Positions 1-8,914 of a stretch of DNA of 64,000 bases are shown in pieces; the first letter of the stretch is position 1, and each line of letters begins with the position of its first letter. The position numbers were made by a program, and so were the translations under genes. Below the pieces are notes generated by a model. The model saw only the letters and a program-made list of their open reading frames with translations. It made no database searches and was not told the DNA's origin. Source of the stretch: an uncultured Lachnospiraceae bacterium (GTDB lineage: Bacteria > Bacillota > Clostridia > Lachnospirales > Lachnospiraceae); NCBI GenBank assembly GCA_910579395.1, contig CAJTUC010000003.1, forward strand, positions 124,001 through 188,000. Reading direction: 5' to 3'.

Positions 1-1
1 A

Positions 2-379
2 CTGCCGAAACGGCTGGCGGGGCTGTGGAAATCCTGCCGGAAACAGATCACAGCGGGAATTCTTGCAGGAGCGGCGGTTGGTGTTCTTTTGTGCGCTATC
101 CTGTATACAGCGCCGAAAGGATATGTTGTTCAACGGATGTATACGGACGGTTTGTTTGAGACTTCCGAATATCTGGAAAGTGCCGATGACCCGGCATATG
201 AGGGCTACTGTATTATGAATTATGTGGATGCCGATACGAAAATGCAGATCATAGAGGGGAATGCGGTCGCGCTGGAGACGGCAAGATACTATGTGGGGAG
301 CGTTCTGCTCGGTTCTCTGGCGGGATATCTGCTGTGTGTAGGAATCTGCCTTTGCAGGAAAGAAACGGAACAGGCTTAA
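2..379 (+). CDS. C-terminal part of a membrane protein (5' end outside window)
   Basis: The reading frame is open from base 2 to the TAA at 377-379, so the start lies upstream of the window. The visible 125 residues begin with a basic stretch, then one hydrophobic segment (about residues 18-39, ITAGILAGAAVGVLLCAILY), a polar loop of about 60 residues and a second hydrophobic segment (about 97-118) followed by a short basic cytoplasmic tail. Two membrane segments around an external loop would suit a polysaccharide co-polymerase (Wzz/YveK-like), but no Wzz proline-rich signature is visible. The family is therefore left open; the role in glycan assembly is inferred only from its neighbours. Confidence 0.6.
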   Translation: MPKRLAGLWKSCRKQITAGILAGAAVGVLLCAILYTAPKGYVVQRMYTDGLFETSEYLESADDPAYEGYCIMNYVDADTKMQIIEGNAVALETARYYVGSVLLGSLAGYLLCVGICLCRKETEQA

Positions 380-420
380 GAGCGCGTCTGCCGGAGCGGA
401 CAGGGAGCATGGTTATCAAT

Positions 421-2391
421 ATGAATAAGGATTTACAATATTGTACAATATTAAAAACAAATATAAATGTCACGACGATGGAGAAGACCATCCAGTATAT
501 TACGGAGCATTTGGAAGATCTCCGGGGCGATTATATCTGCGTGTCCAATGTTCATACGACCGTGATGGCTTACAGGGATGAGGCTTACCGGAAGATACAG
601 AACGGAGGGGCGATGGCGCTGCCTGACGGACAGCCGCTTTCTATCGTGAGCCGTAGAAGGGGATACCGGGACGCCAGAAGAGTGCCGGGACCGGATTTGA
701 TGCCGGCTATTTTGAAATTGTCGGAAGAAAAGGGATATACCCATTATTTCTACGGAAGTTCAGAGCATACGCTGGCGGAGCTGCGGAAGGCGCTCGTAAA
801 GGCTTATCCCCGTTTGCGGATTGTCGGTATGTATGCGCCGCCTTTCCGGCCTTTGAGCGAGGAGGAAGACAGGGAGACCGTAGAGCGCATCAATGCGGCG
901 AAACCGGATTTTATCTGGGTCGCACTCGGCGCACCGAAACAGGAAATCTGGATGTATGAGCACAAGAACAGGGTGAGCGGTCTGATGCTCGGCGTCGGCG
1001 CTGCTTTTGATTTCATGGCCGGAACGGTGAAACGTGCGCCGTTATGGATGCAGAAACTCTGTCTGGAATGGGTATTCCGAATCATGCAGGATCCTAAGCG
1101 GATGCTTCCGCGTTACCTGAATACGAACTTTTCCTTTCTGTATCATGTCTGCCGGGAATCGATGGAAAAGACTGAAAGAATCGCATTCTTTCAGCCGCGG
1201 GTTTGTGCTGACGTTTGCAGCGTCCAACACAAACATCGCAGGCTGAGGATTGCCATGATCGGACACAAGCGGATTCCTTCGCGGGAAGGCGGTGTGGAAA
1301 TCGTCGTGGAAGCGCTTGCCGTCAGAATGGCGGCGATGGGTCATAAGGTGGAGGCCTATAACCGGTATGGGCATCATGTCTCGGGGAAAAAATATGATGA
1401 AGAATATGGCCGGGGGAACAGGAAATATTATAAGGGGATTCGGATCAGAATCGTTCCGACTTTTCGAAGCAGTAAGCTGAATGCCATCGTCTATTCTTTT
1501 TTTGCTACTGTCCGGGCGCTTTTTCGGCCCTATGATGTACTGCACTATCATGCGGAAGGACCGTGTGCCATGCTCTGGCTGCCGAAGCTGTTCGGGAAAA
1601 GGGTCGTAGCAACGATTCATGGACTGGACTGGCAGCGGGCGAAATGGGGACGGTTTGCTTCCTTTGTGATCAGATTCGGCGAAAAGATGGCGGCGAAATA
1701 TGCGGATGAAGTCATTGTTCTGTCGGAAAATGTACAGAAATATTTCAAGGATACTTACGGAAGAGACACCGTTTTCATTCCCAATGGCATCGAGCGTCCG
1801 GGGCGGGAGCCGGCGGAGCTGATCAGGGAGAAATTTGGTCTGCAGGAGAACGGCTATTTTCTGTTTCTGGCGAGAATCGTTCCGGAGAAAGGGCTTCATT
1901 ATCTGATAGAAGCGTTCCGGGGACTCGATACGGATAAAAAACTGGTCATTGCCGGCGGAAACAGCCATGCGGTCGATTACATGGAGAAGATTCACCGTAT
2001 GGCCGCTGAGGATGAACGGATTATCATGACGGATTTTGTGCAGGGAAAAGTTCTGGCGGAACTCTTTTCGTCCGCGTACGTTTTTGTTCTGCCAAGCGAT
2101 GTGGAAGGTATGGCGCTCAGCCTGTTGGAGGCCATGAGCTATGGCAACTGCTGTCTGGTAAGCGACATCTGTGAGAATACGGAAGTCGTGGAGGATAAAG
2201 CCGCTGCGTTCCGAAAAGGAAATGTCAAAGATCTGCGGACAAAACTGAAATATCTGTTGGACCATCCCGAAATTGTGGAAAACTATAAACGGGAGAGCTG
2301 CGATTTTATCTGTGGAAAGTATAATTGGGATGATGTAGTGGAGCGAACACTGCGGACATACAGCGTGGACGGTCATGGAAAGACACATTGA
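421..2391 (+). CDS. TagA/WecG-family glycosyltransferase fused to a GT4 glycosyltransferase
   Basis: Two glycosyltransferases in one 656-residue chain. Residues ~1-245 are a TagA/WecG/CpsF (GT26) domain: NVHTTVMAYRD, PDGQP, RVPGPDL, GAPKQE (~169) and GVGAAFDFMAG (~190) are the family signatures. This family adds N-acetylmannosamine-type or related sugars to a polyprenyl-linked primer. Residues ~275-650 are a GT-B fold GT4 domain with an N-terminal GGVE loop, FLARIVPEKG (~481) and PSDVEGMALSLLEAMSYG (~557), the usual E-x7-E region. Start: ATG 421 lies 13 bases after AGGGAG (402-407); ATG 409 is in frame but only 1 base from it, and an upstream in-frame extension overlaps the previous gene. A fusion of a primer-extending enzyme to the next transferase suggests channelled early steps of repeat-unit assembly (inference). 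Confidence 0.88.
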   Translation: MNKDLQYCTILKTNINVTTMEKTIQYITEHLEDLRGDYICVSNVHTTVMAYRDEAYRKIQNGGAMALPDGQPLSIVSRRRGYRDARRVPGPDLMPAILKLSEEKGYTHYFYGSSEHTLAELRKALVKAYPRLRIVGMYAPPFRPLSEEEDRETVERINAAKPDFIWVALGAPKQEIWMYEHKNRVSGLMLGVGAAFDFMAGTVKRAPLWMQKLCLEWVFRIMQDPKRMLPRYLNTNFSFLYHVCRESMEKTERIAFFQPRVCADVCSVQHKHRRLRIAMIGHKRIPSREGGVEIVVEALAVRMAAMGHKVEAYNRYGHHVSGKKYDEEYGRGNRKYYKGIRIRIVPTFRSSKLNAIVYSFFATVRALFRPYDVLHYHAEGPCAMLWLPKLFGKRVVATIHGLDWQRAKWGRFASFVIRFGEKMAAKYADEVIVLSENVQKYFKDTYGRDTVFIPNGIERPGREPAELIREKFGLQENGYFLFLARIVPEKGLHYLIEAFRGLDTDKKLVIAGGNSHAVDYMEKIHRMAAEDERIIMTDFVQGKVLAELFSSAYVFVLPSDVEGMALSLLEAMSYGNCCLVSDICENTEVVEDKAAAFRKGNVKDLRTKLKYLLDHPEIVENYKRESCDFICGKYNWDDVVERTLRTYSVDGHGKTH

Positions 2392-2405
2392 ACAGAGGTA
2401 AGGTC

Positions 2406-3683
2406 ATGAAAATTTTACTGGTCAATAAATTTCTTCATCCAAACGGCGGTTCTGAGACCTATATTTTCGGTCTGGGAAAAACCTTGCGGAAAATGGGACA
2501 TGAAGTACAGTATTTTGGGATGGAGCACGAGGGAAGAGTCGTGGGAAACCGCGTGGAAAGTTACACTTCCGATATGGATTTCCACGCAGGGGGACTGGCA
2601 AAGCTCCTGTATCCTTTTAAAATCATATATTCTGTCGAGGCGAGAAAAAAAATCAGGAAAGTATTGCAGGATTTTGAACCGGATGTCGTGCACCTGAACA
2701 ATATCAATTTTCAGATTACGCCTTCCGTGATCGATGAAGTCCGGGCTTTTGAGAAAAAAAGCGGAAAACCGCTCCGTATTGTTTTTACGGCTCATGACTA
2801 TCAGTGGGTGTGCCCGAACCATATGATGATGATTCCTTCTACGGGGGCATTGTGTTTTGCCTGCCGGGGCGGCCGTTTCGGAAATTGTACGAAGAACCGG
2901 TGTATTCATAATTCCAGGGCGAGAAGCGTCCTCGGCACGCTGGAAGCGGATTTTTACCGGTGGCGCAGGACTTATGCAAAAGTGGATGCGGTTATCTGTC
3001 CAAGCAGGTTCATGAAGGAAAAGCTTGATACGAATCACCTGTTTGCGGATAAAACGCTTGTGCTGTATAATTTTATACCGGAAGCCGTGGCAGCGGCGGG
3101 AAATGTGCGGGAAAGCGCGGAAGCTGCTGAGCGCGCGGATGATGGGGCATGCCACAGCGTACAGAAGCAGCTGCCGGAGCGGTATGTGCTTTATTTCGGG
3201 CGGTTTTCGGAAGAAAAGGGTGTAAAGACTTTATTGAAAGTCTGCAAAGAACTAACAGAAGTGTCATTTGTTTTCGCGGGAACGGGACCGCTTCTGGAAA
3301 ACGCAGCACAGGCGGAAAATATCAGGAACGTCGGCTTTGTAACGGGAGAGGCTTTACACAAGCTAATTGCAGGGGCGGCTTTCAGCCTGTATCCTTCGGA
3401 GTGGTACGAAAACTGCCCTTTTTCCGTGATGGAATCGCAGGCATACGGGACGCCGATGATCGCTTCCGATTTAGGCGGCATCCCGGAACTGTTACAGGAC
3501 GGCGTGACCGGAGAACTGTTCCCGGCGGGGGATGCGAAGGCTCTGTATGAGAAAATAAAGAAGCTGTGGGAGCGGCCGGAGTTGTGTGCTGCATACCGGG
3601 AAAACTGCAAAAAGATAAAATTTGATACAAATGAGGAATATTGTGGTAAAATGATAGAGCAGGCCTATTTGCCTGCCTTGTGA
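2406..3683 (+). CDS. GT4 family glycosyltransferase
   Basis: 425-residue GT-B enzyme expected to transfer a sugar from a nucleotide sugar to a lipid-linked glycan in the cytosol. The N-terminal domain opens MKILLVNKFLHPNGGSETY, the glycine-rich acceptor-side loop. The C-terminal donor domain has YFGRFSEEKG (~263) and PSEWYENCPFSVMESQAYG (~330), with the two conserved glutamates of GT4. ATG 2406 is preceded by AGAGGTAAGG, whereas an in-frame TTG at 2388 overlaps the preceding stop and has no ribosome binding site. A Cys-rich patch around residues 135-172 (CPNHMMM, CFACRGGRFGNC) resembles a small metal-binding insert and is unusual for the family. Donor and acceptor cannot be told from sequence. 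It starts 14 bases after the GT26-GT4 fusion. Confidence 0.9.
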   Translation: MKILLVNKFLHPNGGSETYIFGLGKTLRKMGHEVQYFGMEHEGRVVGNRVESYTSDMDFHAGGLAKLLYPFKIIYSVEARKKIRKVLQDFEPDVVHLNNINFQITPSVIDEVRAFEKKSGKPLRIVFTAHDYQWVCPNHMMMIPSTGALCFACRGGRFGNCTKNRCIHNSRARSVLGTLEADFYRWRRTYAKVDAVICPSRFMKEKLDTNHLFADKTLVLYNFIPEAVAAAGNVRESAEAAERADDGACHSVQKQLPERYVLYFGRFSEEKGVKTLLKVCKELTEVSFVFAGTGPLLENAAQAENIRNVGFVTGEALHKLIAGAAFSLYPSEWYENCPFSVMESQAYGTPMIASDLGGIPELLQDGVTGELFPAGDAKALYEKIKKLWERPELCAAYRENCKKIKFDTNEEYCGKMIEQAYLPAL

Positions 3684-3709
3684 TCCGAGAGGAATCGTGG
3701 AGGATTTAT

Positions 3710-4717
3710 ATGGCGAGAAGAACTTTATACGGCACTGTCATCGTAACCTATCGATGCAATGCCCATTGCAATATGTGTGACTGTTTCCGCGACCCGACGA
3801 GGCCGGAGGAAGAGATCACGCTGGAAGACATTAAAAAACTGCCCGAAATGGCATTTACGAACATTACCGGAGGGGAGCCTTTTATCAGACAGGATATCCC
3901 GGAAATCGTCAGAGAGCTTTACAAGAAATCTGACAGAATTGTCATTTCTACAAACGGTTATTTTACGGACAGGATCATTGCGCTCTGCAAAGAGTTTCCG
4001 AAGGTGGGAATCCGCATCAGCATAGAAGGTTTACAGGAGACAAACGACGCGATCAGGGGCATTCCCGATGGCTATAACAGGGGCTATAAGACTCTGAAAA
4101 CGCTGGTGGAGATGGGGCATCCGGATGTGGGATTCGGCATGACCGTGCAGGATATGAACTGTGAGGACCTTGTGCCTCTATATAACATTGCAAACGATAT
4201 GGGAATGGAATTCGCAACGGCGACGCTGCACAATTCCTTTTATTTTAGGAAGACGGATAACAAAATTAACGATAAGTACAAGGTGGCACAGAATTTCGAA
4301 AAGCTGATCAACGAGCTTTTAAAGAGCAAATCTCCGAAAAAATGGTTCCGCGCTTATTTTAACCATGGGCTGATCAATTATATTTACGGCAATAAGAGGC
4401 TCCTGCCCTGCGATATGTCAAAGAACGCTTTTTTCATCGACCCGTTCTGCGATGTCATTCCCTGTAACGGCATGGAGAAAAAGGCTGTCATGGGCAATCT
4501 GAGAGAACAGAGCTGGGAAGAACTGTGGAATTCCAAACAGGCGGAAGAGGTACGCCGCTGTACGAAGAACTGCACAAGAAACTGCTGGATGATCGGCAGC
4601 GCATCTCCGGCAATGCACAAATATATCTGGGTTCCCGGCTGGTGGGTCATTAAGCATAAGTTCTTAAAGGGCGGAAAGTATCGTCTGGGGGAGAATAAGT
4701 TCATCGGGAAACCGTAA
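3710..4717 (+). CDS. Radical SAM/SPASM domain protein
   Basis: 335-residue radical S-adenosylmethionine enzyme. The cluster-binding CX3CX2C is CNAHCNMC at ~16-23, followed by the SAM-binding GGEPF at ~54. The C-terminal region has a SPASM-like set of cysteines (CDVIPC at ~247 and CTKNCTRNC near 283) that should bind an auxiliary Fe-S cluster. ATG 3710 lies six bases after GGAGG; the longer in-frame start would overlap the previous stop. SPASM proteins usually modify peptides but several act in sugar or cofactor chemistry. Inside a glycan operon it may modify a sugar intermediate or a surface peptide; the substrate is unknown. A second radical SAM protein is encoded at 55285. Confidence 0.85.
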   Translation: MARRTLYGTVIVTYRCNAHCNMCDCFRDPTRPEEEITLEDIKKLPEMAFTNITGGEPFIRQDIPEIVRELYKKSDRIVISTNGYFTDRIIALCKEFPKVGIRISIEGLQETNDAIRGIPDGYNRGYKTLKTLVEMGHPDVGFGMTVQDMNCEDLVPLYNIANDMGMEFATATLHNSFYFRKTDNKINDKYKVAQNFEKLINELLKSKSPKKWFRAYFNHGLINYIYGNKRLLPCDMSKNAFFIDPFCDVIPCNGMEKKAVMGNLREQSWEELWNSKQAEEVRRCTKNCTRNCWMIGSASPAMHKYIWVPGWWVIKHKFLKGGKYRLGENKFIGKP

Positions 4718-4725
4718 GATGTACA

Positions 4726-4872
4726 ATGAATGTAACGTTCCTTTATGGATCGGTAGTGGGGATGCCGTTTGCACTGTTGTCATTTGAGACGATGCTGCTA
4801 TTTGAAAGAAAATTGAAGATACGATATCTGTTTATTTGCGGATTGATCTCCATTGTGATTGTTTTTCTGTAG
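4726..4872 (+). CDS. Possible 48-residue membrane peptide or gene remnant
   Basis: Between the radical-SAM gene and the ABC exporter lies a 206-base gap with an ATG (4726) to TAG (4870-4872) frame of 48 codons. The peptide begins MNVTFLYGSVVGMPFALLSF and ends in a hydrophobic stretch (YLFICGLISIVIVFL), so it has two short hydrophobic segments separated by charged residues (ETMLLFERKLKIR). There is no good Shine-Dalgarno sequence (nearest purines are within the preceding stop region). It could be a real small membrane protein or the 3' relic of a larger membrane gene such as an acyltransferase or flippase. Support is limited to coding potential. Confidence 0.25.
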   Translation: MNVTFLYGSVVGMPFALLSFETMLLFERKLKIRYLFICGLISIVIVFL

Positions 4873-4923
4873 GAAATTGTATCGGAAGAGGAACTTTTAT
4901 CAGATTGACAGGAAAGGACAGAA

Positions 4924-6663
4924 ATGCTCAGCAAATTAAATTATATTTTTACAAAGACGGATAAGATTAAAATAGGCATTCTGATGATAGCGGTCATTAT
5001 CGGAAGTTTTCTGGAACTGCTCGCGGTATCCATCTTTTCTCCATTTATCGATTTGATCATGGATCCGGCGGCGATGCAGGGGGATGGAACGATAGCTTAT
5101 ATCTATCGGCTGTTTTCGTTTCAAAGTCAGGAATATTTTCTCGCATTTCTTGCGGGCAGCATCATTATCATTTATATCGTTAAAGATGTTTATACCATTA
5201 TAGAGAAAAATGCAATTTACAAATTTTCTTATAAAATACAAAGGAAAATGTCCACGAATCTGCTGAGAGCTTATATGAATGAGCCTTATACGTTTCATCT
5301 TGGCAAAAACATTTCCGTTCTGCAAAGGAGTATGCAGGAGGATACGGACCAGTTCACGAAAGGGATCATTCACCTGATGGAAATGATCGCTGAGATAAGC
5401 GTCTGTATTGCGCTTGGAATCTATTTGTATATTGTCAGCAAATCAATCACGGTTATTATCGTCGGCCTGTTGATTGTGTGTCTGGCCGTTTTTTCCATAA
5501 TATCGAAGAAATATTCCAGCGCATGGGGAAGAGAAGGACAGCAGCACAAGTCTAAGATCTATCAGTGGATGAACCAGTCTTTGGGCGGCATTAAAGAAAT
5601 TAAGGTATTGAACAGGGAAGAAAGCTTTATTGAGCATTATGACAGTTATTTTGCAAAATATGTCCGGGTACTCCGGTTGAATCGTCTGATCGGTATTATT
5701 CCCAAATACAGTATCGAGATGGTATGTATGACAGGGCTTCTGTCCGCTATTATTTTCAAAATCTTTTTCGGACAGAGATCATTGGCGGAATTCGTTCCGC
5801 AGCTTGCAGTCTTTGCGGTAGCCGCTTTTCGTCTGCTGCCTTCCGTCGGTAAGATCAATGAGCATGTTTCCGCGGTGCTGTATGCGTTTCCATCGCTGGA
5901 ACTGATTTATAATGATTTGCGTGAAGTAGAACGGCTTGAAGAGGGTAAGCGGGAAAGAGACGAAAACTGGACACTGAAAGAGAAAATTGAAGTAAAAAAG
6001 GTGACTTACCGTTATCCTGAAGGGGAAGCAAATGTGATCGAAAATGCGAGTTTTATCATTCCGAAAGGAAAGACCGTTGCCTTTGTCGGTTCATCCGGAG
6101 CCGGAAAGTCTACGATGGCAGATATCCTGCTGGGACTTCTGCCCCCGCAGTACGGTAAAATATATGCGGATGATCTGAATGTGTATCAGAATCTTGCGAC
6201 CTGGCAGAAGGAAATCGGGTATATACCACAGACCATTTACTTGTCGGATGATACGATCCGGAATAATGTCGCGTTTGGAATGGATGAGAAGGAAATAGAT
6301 GAGCAGGCAGTAATAAACGCACTGCGTCAGGCTCAGCTTTATGATTTTGTGGACACGCTTCCGGAGGGACTTGATACTTTTGTGGGTGACAGGGGTGTCA
6401 GATTATCCGGGGGACAGAGACAGCGCATCGGTATTGCAAGGGCTTTATATCATGATCCGGAGATTCTCATATTGGATGAGGCGACCTCAGCGCTGGACAA
6501 TGATACGGAATCGGCGGTCATGGAAGCAATCGAAAGGCTTCATGGCGAAAAGACGATGATCATCATTGCCCATAGACTGACGACGATCAGAAATGCGGAT
6601 TTTATTTATGAAGTGGCAAATGGGAAGGTGGAACCAAGGAGCAAAGAGGAAGTCCTGAGTTAA
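4924..6663 (+). CDS. ABC exporter (MsbA/PglK-like), membrane domain fused to ATPase
   Basis: 579-residue half-transporter likely to flip a lipid-linked oligosaccharide or export a glycan. The N-terminal ~330 residues carry about six hydrophobic helices (e.g. IGILMIAVIIGSFLELLAV; YFLAFLAGSIIIIYIV). The C-terminal nucleotide-binding domain has Walker A GSSGAGKST (~389), signature LSGGQRQR (~494), Walker B ILILDEATSALD (~514) and the H-loop HRL (~550). Length and layout match PglK/WlaB-type flippases, which act in place of Wzx. ATG 4924 follows AGGAAAGG. The gene end is duplicated (see repeat at 6643). The window also encodes a Wzm/Wzt pair, so two ABC systems coexist; which glycan each one moves is unknown. 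Confidence 0.9.
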   Translation: MLSKLNYIFTKTDKIKIGILMIAVIIGSFLELLAVSIFSPFIDLIMDPAAMQGDGTIAYIYRLFSFQSQEYFLAFLAGSIIIIYIVKDVYTIIEKNAIYKFSYKIQRKMSTNLLRAYMNEPYTFHLGKNISVLQRSMQEDTDQFTKGIIHLMEMIAEISVCIALGIYLYIVSKSITVIIVGLLIVCLAVFSIISKKYSSAWGREGQQHKSKIYQWMNQSLGGIKEIKVLNREESFIEHYDSYFAKYVRVLRLNRLIGIIPKYSIEMVCMTGLLSAIIFKIFFGQRSLAEFVPQLAVFAVAAFRLLPSVGKINEHVSAVLYAFPSLELIYNDLREVERLEEGKRERDENWTLKEKIEVKKVTYRYPEGEANVIENASFIIPKGKTVAFVGSSGAGKSTMADILLGLLPPQYGKIYADDLNVYQNLATWQKEIGYIPQTIYLSDDTIRNNVAFGMDEKEIDEQAVINALRQAQLYDFVDTLPEGLDTFVGDRGVRLSGGQRQRIGIARALYHDPEILILDEATSALDNDTESAVMEAIERLHGEKTMIIIAHRLTTIRNADFIYEVANGKVEPRSKEEVLS

Positions 6664-6694
6664 GAAATAAAGAGGAAGTTCTGAATTGAGAGAC
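6643..6694 (+). repeat. 26-bp imperfect tandem duplication at a gene junction
   Basis: Two adjacent 26-base units, 6643-6668 and 6669-6694, both begin AAAGAGGAAGT and share TCTGA/CCTGA and TTAAG/TTGAG segments (about 20 of 26 positions equal). The first unit contains the end and stop codon of the ABC exporter. The second supplies the Shine-Dalgarno AGAGGAAG and the TTG start of the next gene. The junction therefore looks as if it arose by a local duplication. Confidence 0.7.
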
Positions 6695-7633
6695 AGGAAC
6701 TTGCAGGAAGGAACAAGACGTGTCCAGTCTGTCGATGAAAAAGGAGCGTTTGCTGTTGTGGATATAAAAAGATGCGTGAAGGATATAATTGCACAGATTG
6801 ATTACGCCTTTTACCGGACAGGGCTGAAAAAATGCCCCATAAAGGTTCATACGGTGGAAGAAACGATAGAAGAGCTGATTTGCACCGATAAGAGCATGAT
6901 CAGGTTCGGCGACGGAGAAATTACCATGATCCGCGGAAGGAGTCTTGTGCTGCAGCAGGTGGAGCCGGAAACAGTAGAAGGATTGAAAAGACTGCTTTCG
7001 TATGAACACGAAAAGATGATCGTTACCATTCCGGAAATTTTTAGTGATTTATCGATTTATCGAAAGGAAAGCAGGCAGTTTTGGAAGGACCATCTGCTTT
7101 TTAGCAGGAAAACTTATGAAAAATACTGCAATCCGGCCCAAAAATACTATAATACATCGGTTTCCAGATTTTACTATGCGCTGGAAGACAAGGGCCAGTG
7201 CGGGAAATGGGCGGAAGACATCCGGCAGATTTGGAATGATAAGGATGTCGTCGTTGTGGAGGGGGAAAGAACCCATAACGGCGTAGGAAATGACCTGCTC
7301 GATACGGCAAAGAGCATTGAGCGGATCATCGGTCCGAGCGCACAGGCCTATGCAAAGGTGGATGAAATTCTGTCCTGCTGCAAAGAATATCCAAAAGACA
7401 GATTATTTCTGGTCTCTCTTGGTGTTGCCGCCAAATTTCTGGTGGAGAAGCTTTTTTTGGAAGGATACAGGGCGCTTGATATCGGGAATCTGGATATGGA
7501 ATATGAATGGTATCTGCATCAGGCAAAAGGCAAGGAAAAGCTGGCGAAGCACGATATCGTCGGAGAGGAAGCGAACAGAGAAGCAGGATATGATGCTTAT
7601 CTGGCGCAGATTCGGAAACGGATATCTCTTTAA
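6686..7633 (+). CDS. GT-D fold glycosyltransferase (DUF1792 / SP_1767-like)
   Basis: 315-residue protein matching the DUF1792 family, whose characterised streptococcal member is a metal-independent-fold (GT-D) hexosyltransferase in glycan assembly on a surface glycoprotein. The diagnostic MIRFGDGEI with the DxE-type metal/nucleotide motif is at ~72-80. EGERTHNGVGNDLL (~192) and LFLVSLGVAAKFLVEKL (~236) correspond to further conserved family blocks. Start TTG 6686 is chosen because AGAGGAAG lies 8 bases upstream; no ATG occurs before the conserved region. It sits between an ABC exporter and a GT4 and probably adds one sugar of the repeat or linker. Confidence 0.85.
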   Translation: MRDRNLQEGTRRVQSVDEKGAFAVVDIKRCVKDIIAQIDYAFYRTGLKKCPIKVHTVEETIEELICTDKSMIRFGDGEITMIRGRSLVLQQVEPETVEGLKRLLSYEHEKMIVTIPEIFSDLSIYRKESRQFWKDHLLFSRKTYEKYCNPAQKYYNTSVSRFYYALEDKGQCGKWAEDIRQIWNDKDVVVVEGERTHNGVGNDLLDTAKSIERIIGPSAQAYAKVDEILSCCKEYPKDRLFLVSLGVAAKFLVEKLFLEGYRALDIGNLDMEYEWYLHQAKGKEKLAKHDIVGEEANREAGYDAYLAQIRKRISL

Positions 7634-7654
7634 CGGAAAGGGACATGGTCATAG

Positions 7655-8863
7655 ATGAAAGTTTTATATATGTCACACAGATATCACACGAATCAGACGG
7701 CGATCGTGAAAGGATGGATAGAAAACGGACACGAGGTAAGATTTTTGAGTCAGTATGCCGGCAAAGTGGAGGATTATACTTATATTCGGCCGGTCGTGGT
7801 CGGATATTCCCCGCTTTTTCGGGTATTTGATTATCTTTATGTGCATTGTTTGAAAAGAAAGGACCCTGCCGCTATCGATATGAAATTGAAATGCGGCATC
7901 CCACCGCTATTGAAAATAGCAAAATACATCAAGGAATTCAAACCGGATGTAGCAATTTTGCGGGAACGTTCCATGTATACTATTTGCATGTGTATCATTT
8001 GTAAACATTACCATATTCCGACAATTCTTTATAATCAGGATCCTGTTTGGGAAAGGCCGAAGAAAATGGATTTGGCGCATAAAATTGTCTGGAAACTCAC
8101 GCCGGAATACCGTATCACGCCTGTGAATCTGAGCGGAACTGCATTACAGGAATCCGCCGGGAAGGAGATTCGGGATGGGATTGGCGGAGATGATATTGTT
8201 GAGAATGACATTGTCAGAGATGACATGGTCAAAGATGACAAAGCATACTGGGCGCCTTTTGTGATGGAGCCGCAGGTACCGCCGGAAGAGAAAACTTATT
8301 TTGCAAAAAACCGGATCAATATTTTCTGTATCGGGAAATATCAGGAGCGAAAGAATCACCAGATGATGATAGAGGCGGTGGAAGAACTTCTTCCGCGTTA
8401 TGATCTTCAACTGACGATCGCGGGGGAAATATCCAATTCTTTTCACGAGGAATATTACCGCAAGGTATCCGGCTATGTGAAAGAACATGGGCTGGAGGAC
8501 AGAGTCACCTTTTTATCGAATCTGAAAAAAGAAGATGTTGCAAAAGAATACCGGAAGGCAGATGTATATGTTCTTCCGAGTACGGGAGAACCGGCGGCAG
8601 TTACGCCTCTGGAAGCGATGGCGTATTCTGTGCCGGCCATCTGCGGTACGGGTAACGGAACCGCGGGCTATATTGCGTATGGCAGGACAGGGTATGTATT
8701 TGAAGATAATAATAAAGAAGATCTGAAAAATAAACTTGAGAAAATCATTTGTGACAGAGGAAATCTTGTCAGAATGGGGGCAGAAGCCTATCGGCATGTG
8801 AAAGAAAATTTCCAGTTTTCCAATTACTATGAACAGGTCGAAAAGATTTTACAGGAGATATGA
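7655..8863 (+). CDS. GT4 family glycosyltransferase
   Basis: 402-residue GT-B enzyme. The N-terminus MKVLYMSHRYHTNQTAIVKG begins the first Rossmann domain. The donor domain carries GKYQERKNHQMMIEAVEE (~227) and PSTGEPAAVTPLEAMAYSVP (~308), the GT4 E-x7-E-like region with the first glutamate in GEPAA. A linker between the domains (residues ~176-200) contains a short degenerate repeat, DIVEN-DIVRD-DMVKD, encoded by near-identical 15-base units at about 8203-8240; this is unusual and may be an expandable linker. ATG 7655 follows GGAAAGGG by about 13 bases. It is the first transferase after the GT-D gene; specificity is not visible. Confidence 0.88.
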   Translation: MKVLYMSHRYHTNQTAIVKGWIENGHEVRFLSQYAGKVEDYTYIRPVVVGYSPLFRVFDYLYVHCLKRKDPAAIDMKLKCGIPPLLKIAKYIKEFKPDVAILRERSMYTICMCIICKHYHIPTILYNQDPVWERPKKMDLAHKIVWKLTPEYRITPVNLSGTALQESAGKEIRDGIGGDDIVENDIVRDDMVKDDKAYWAPFVMEPQVPPEEKTYFAKNRINIFCIGKYQERKNHQMMIEAVEELLPRYDLQLTIAGEISNSFHEEYYRKVSGYVKEHGLEDRVTFLSNLKKEDVAKEYRKADVYVLPSTGEPAAVTPLEAMAYSVPAICGTGNGTAGYIAYGRTGYVFEDNNKEDLKNKLEKIICDRGNLVRMGAEAYRHVKENFQFSNYYEQVEKILQEI

Positions 8864-8914
8864 GGAGTCTGAGGAAGAATGAATGAGCGAAATATGATAG
8901 GGAGGGGGTAAAAC

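Noticed and set aside
1042..2388. A 448-codon open frame on the - strand
   Set aside because: It lies wholly antisense to the well-supported GT26-GT4 fusion and part of its frame; its translation has no recognisable domain and reflects the G+C-rich codon pattern.
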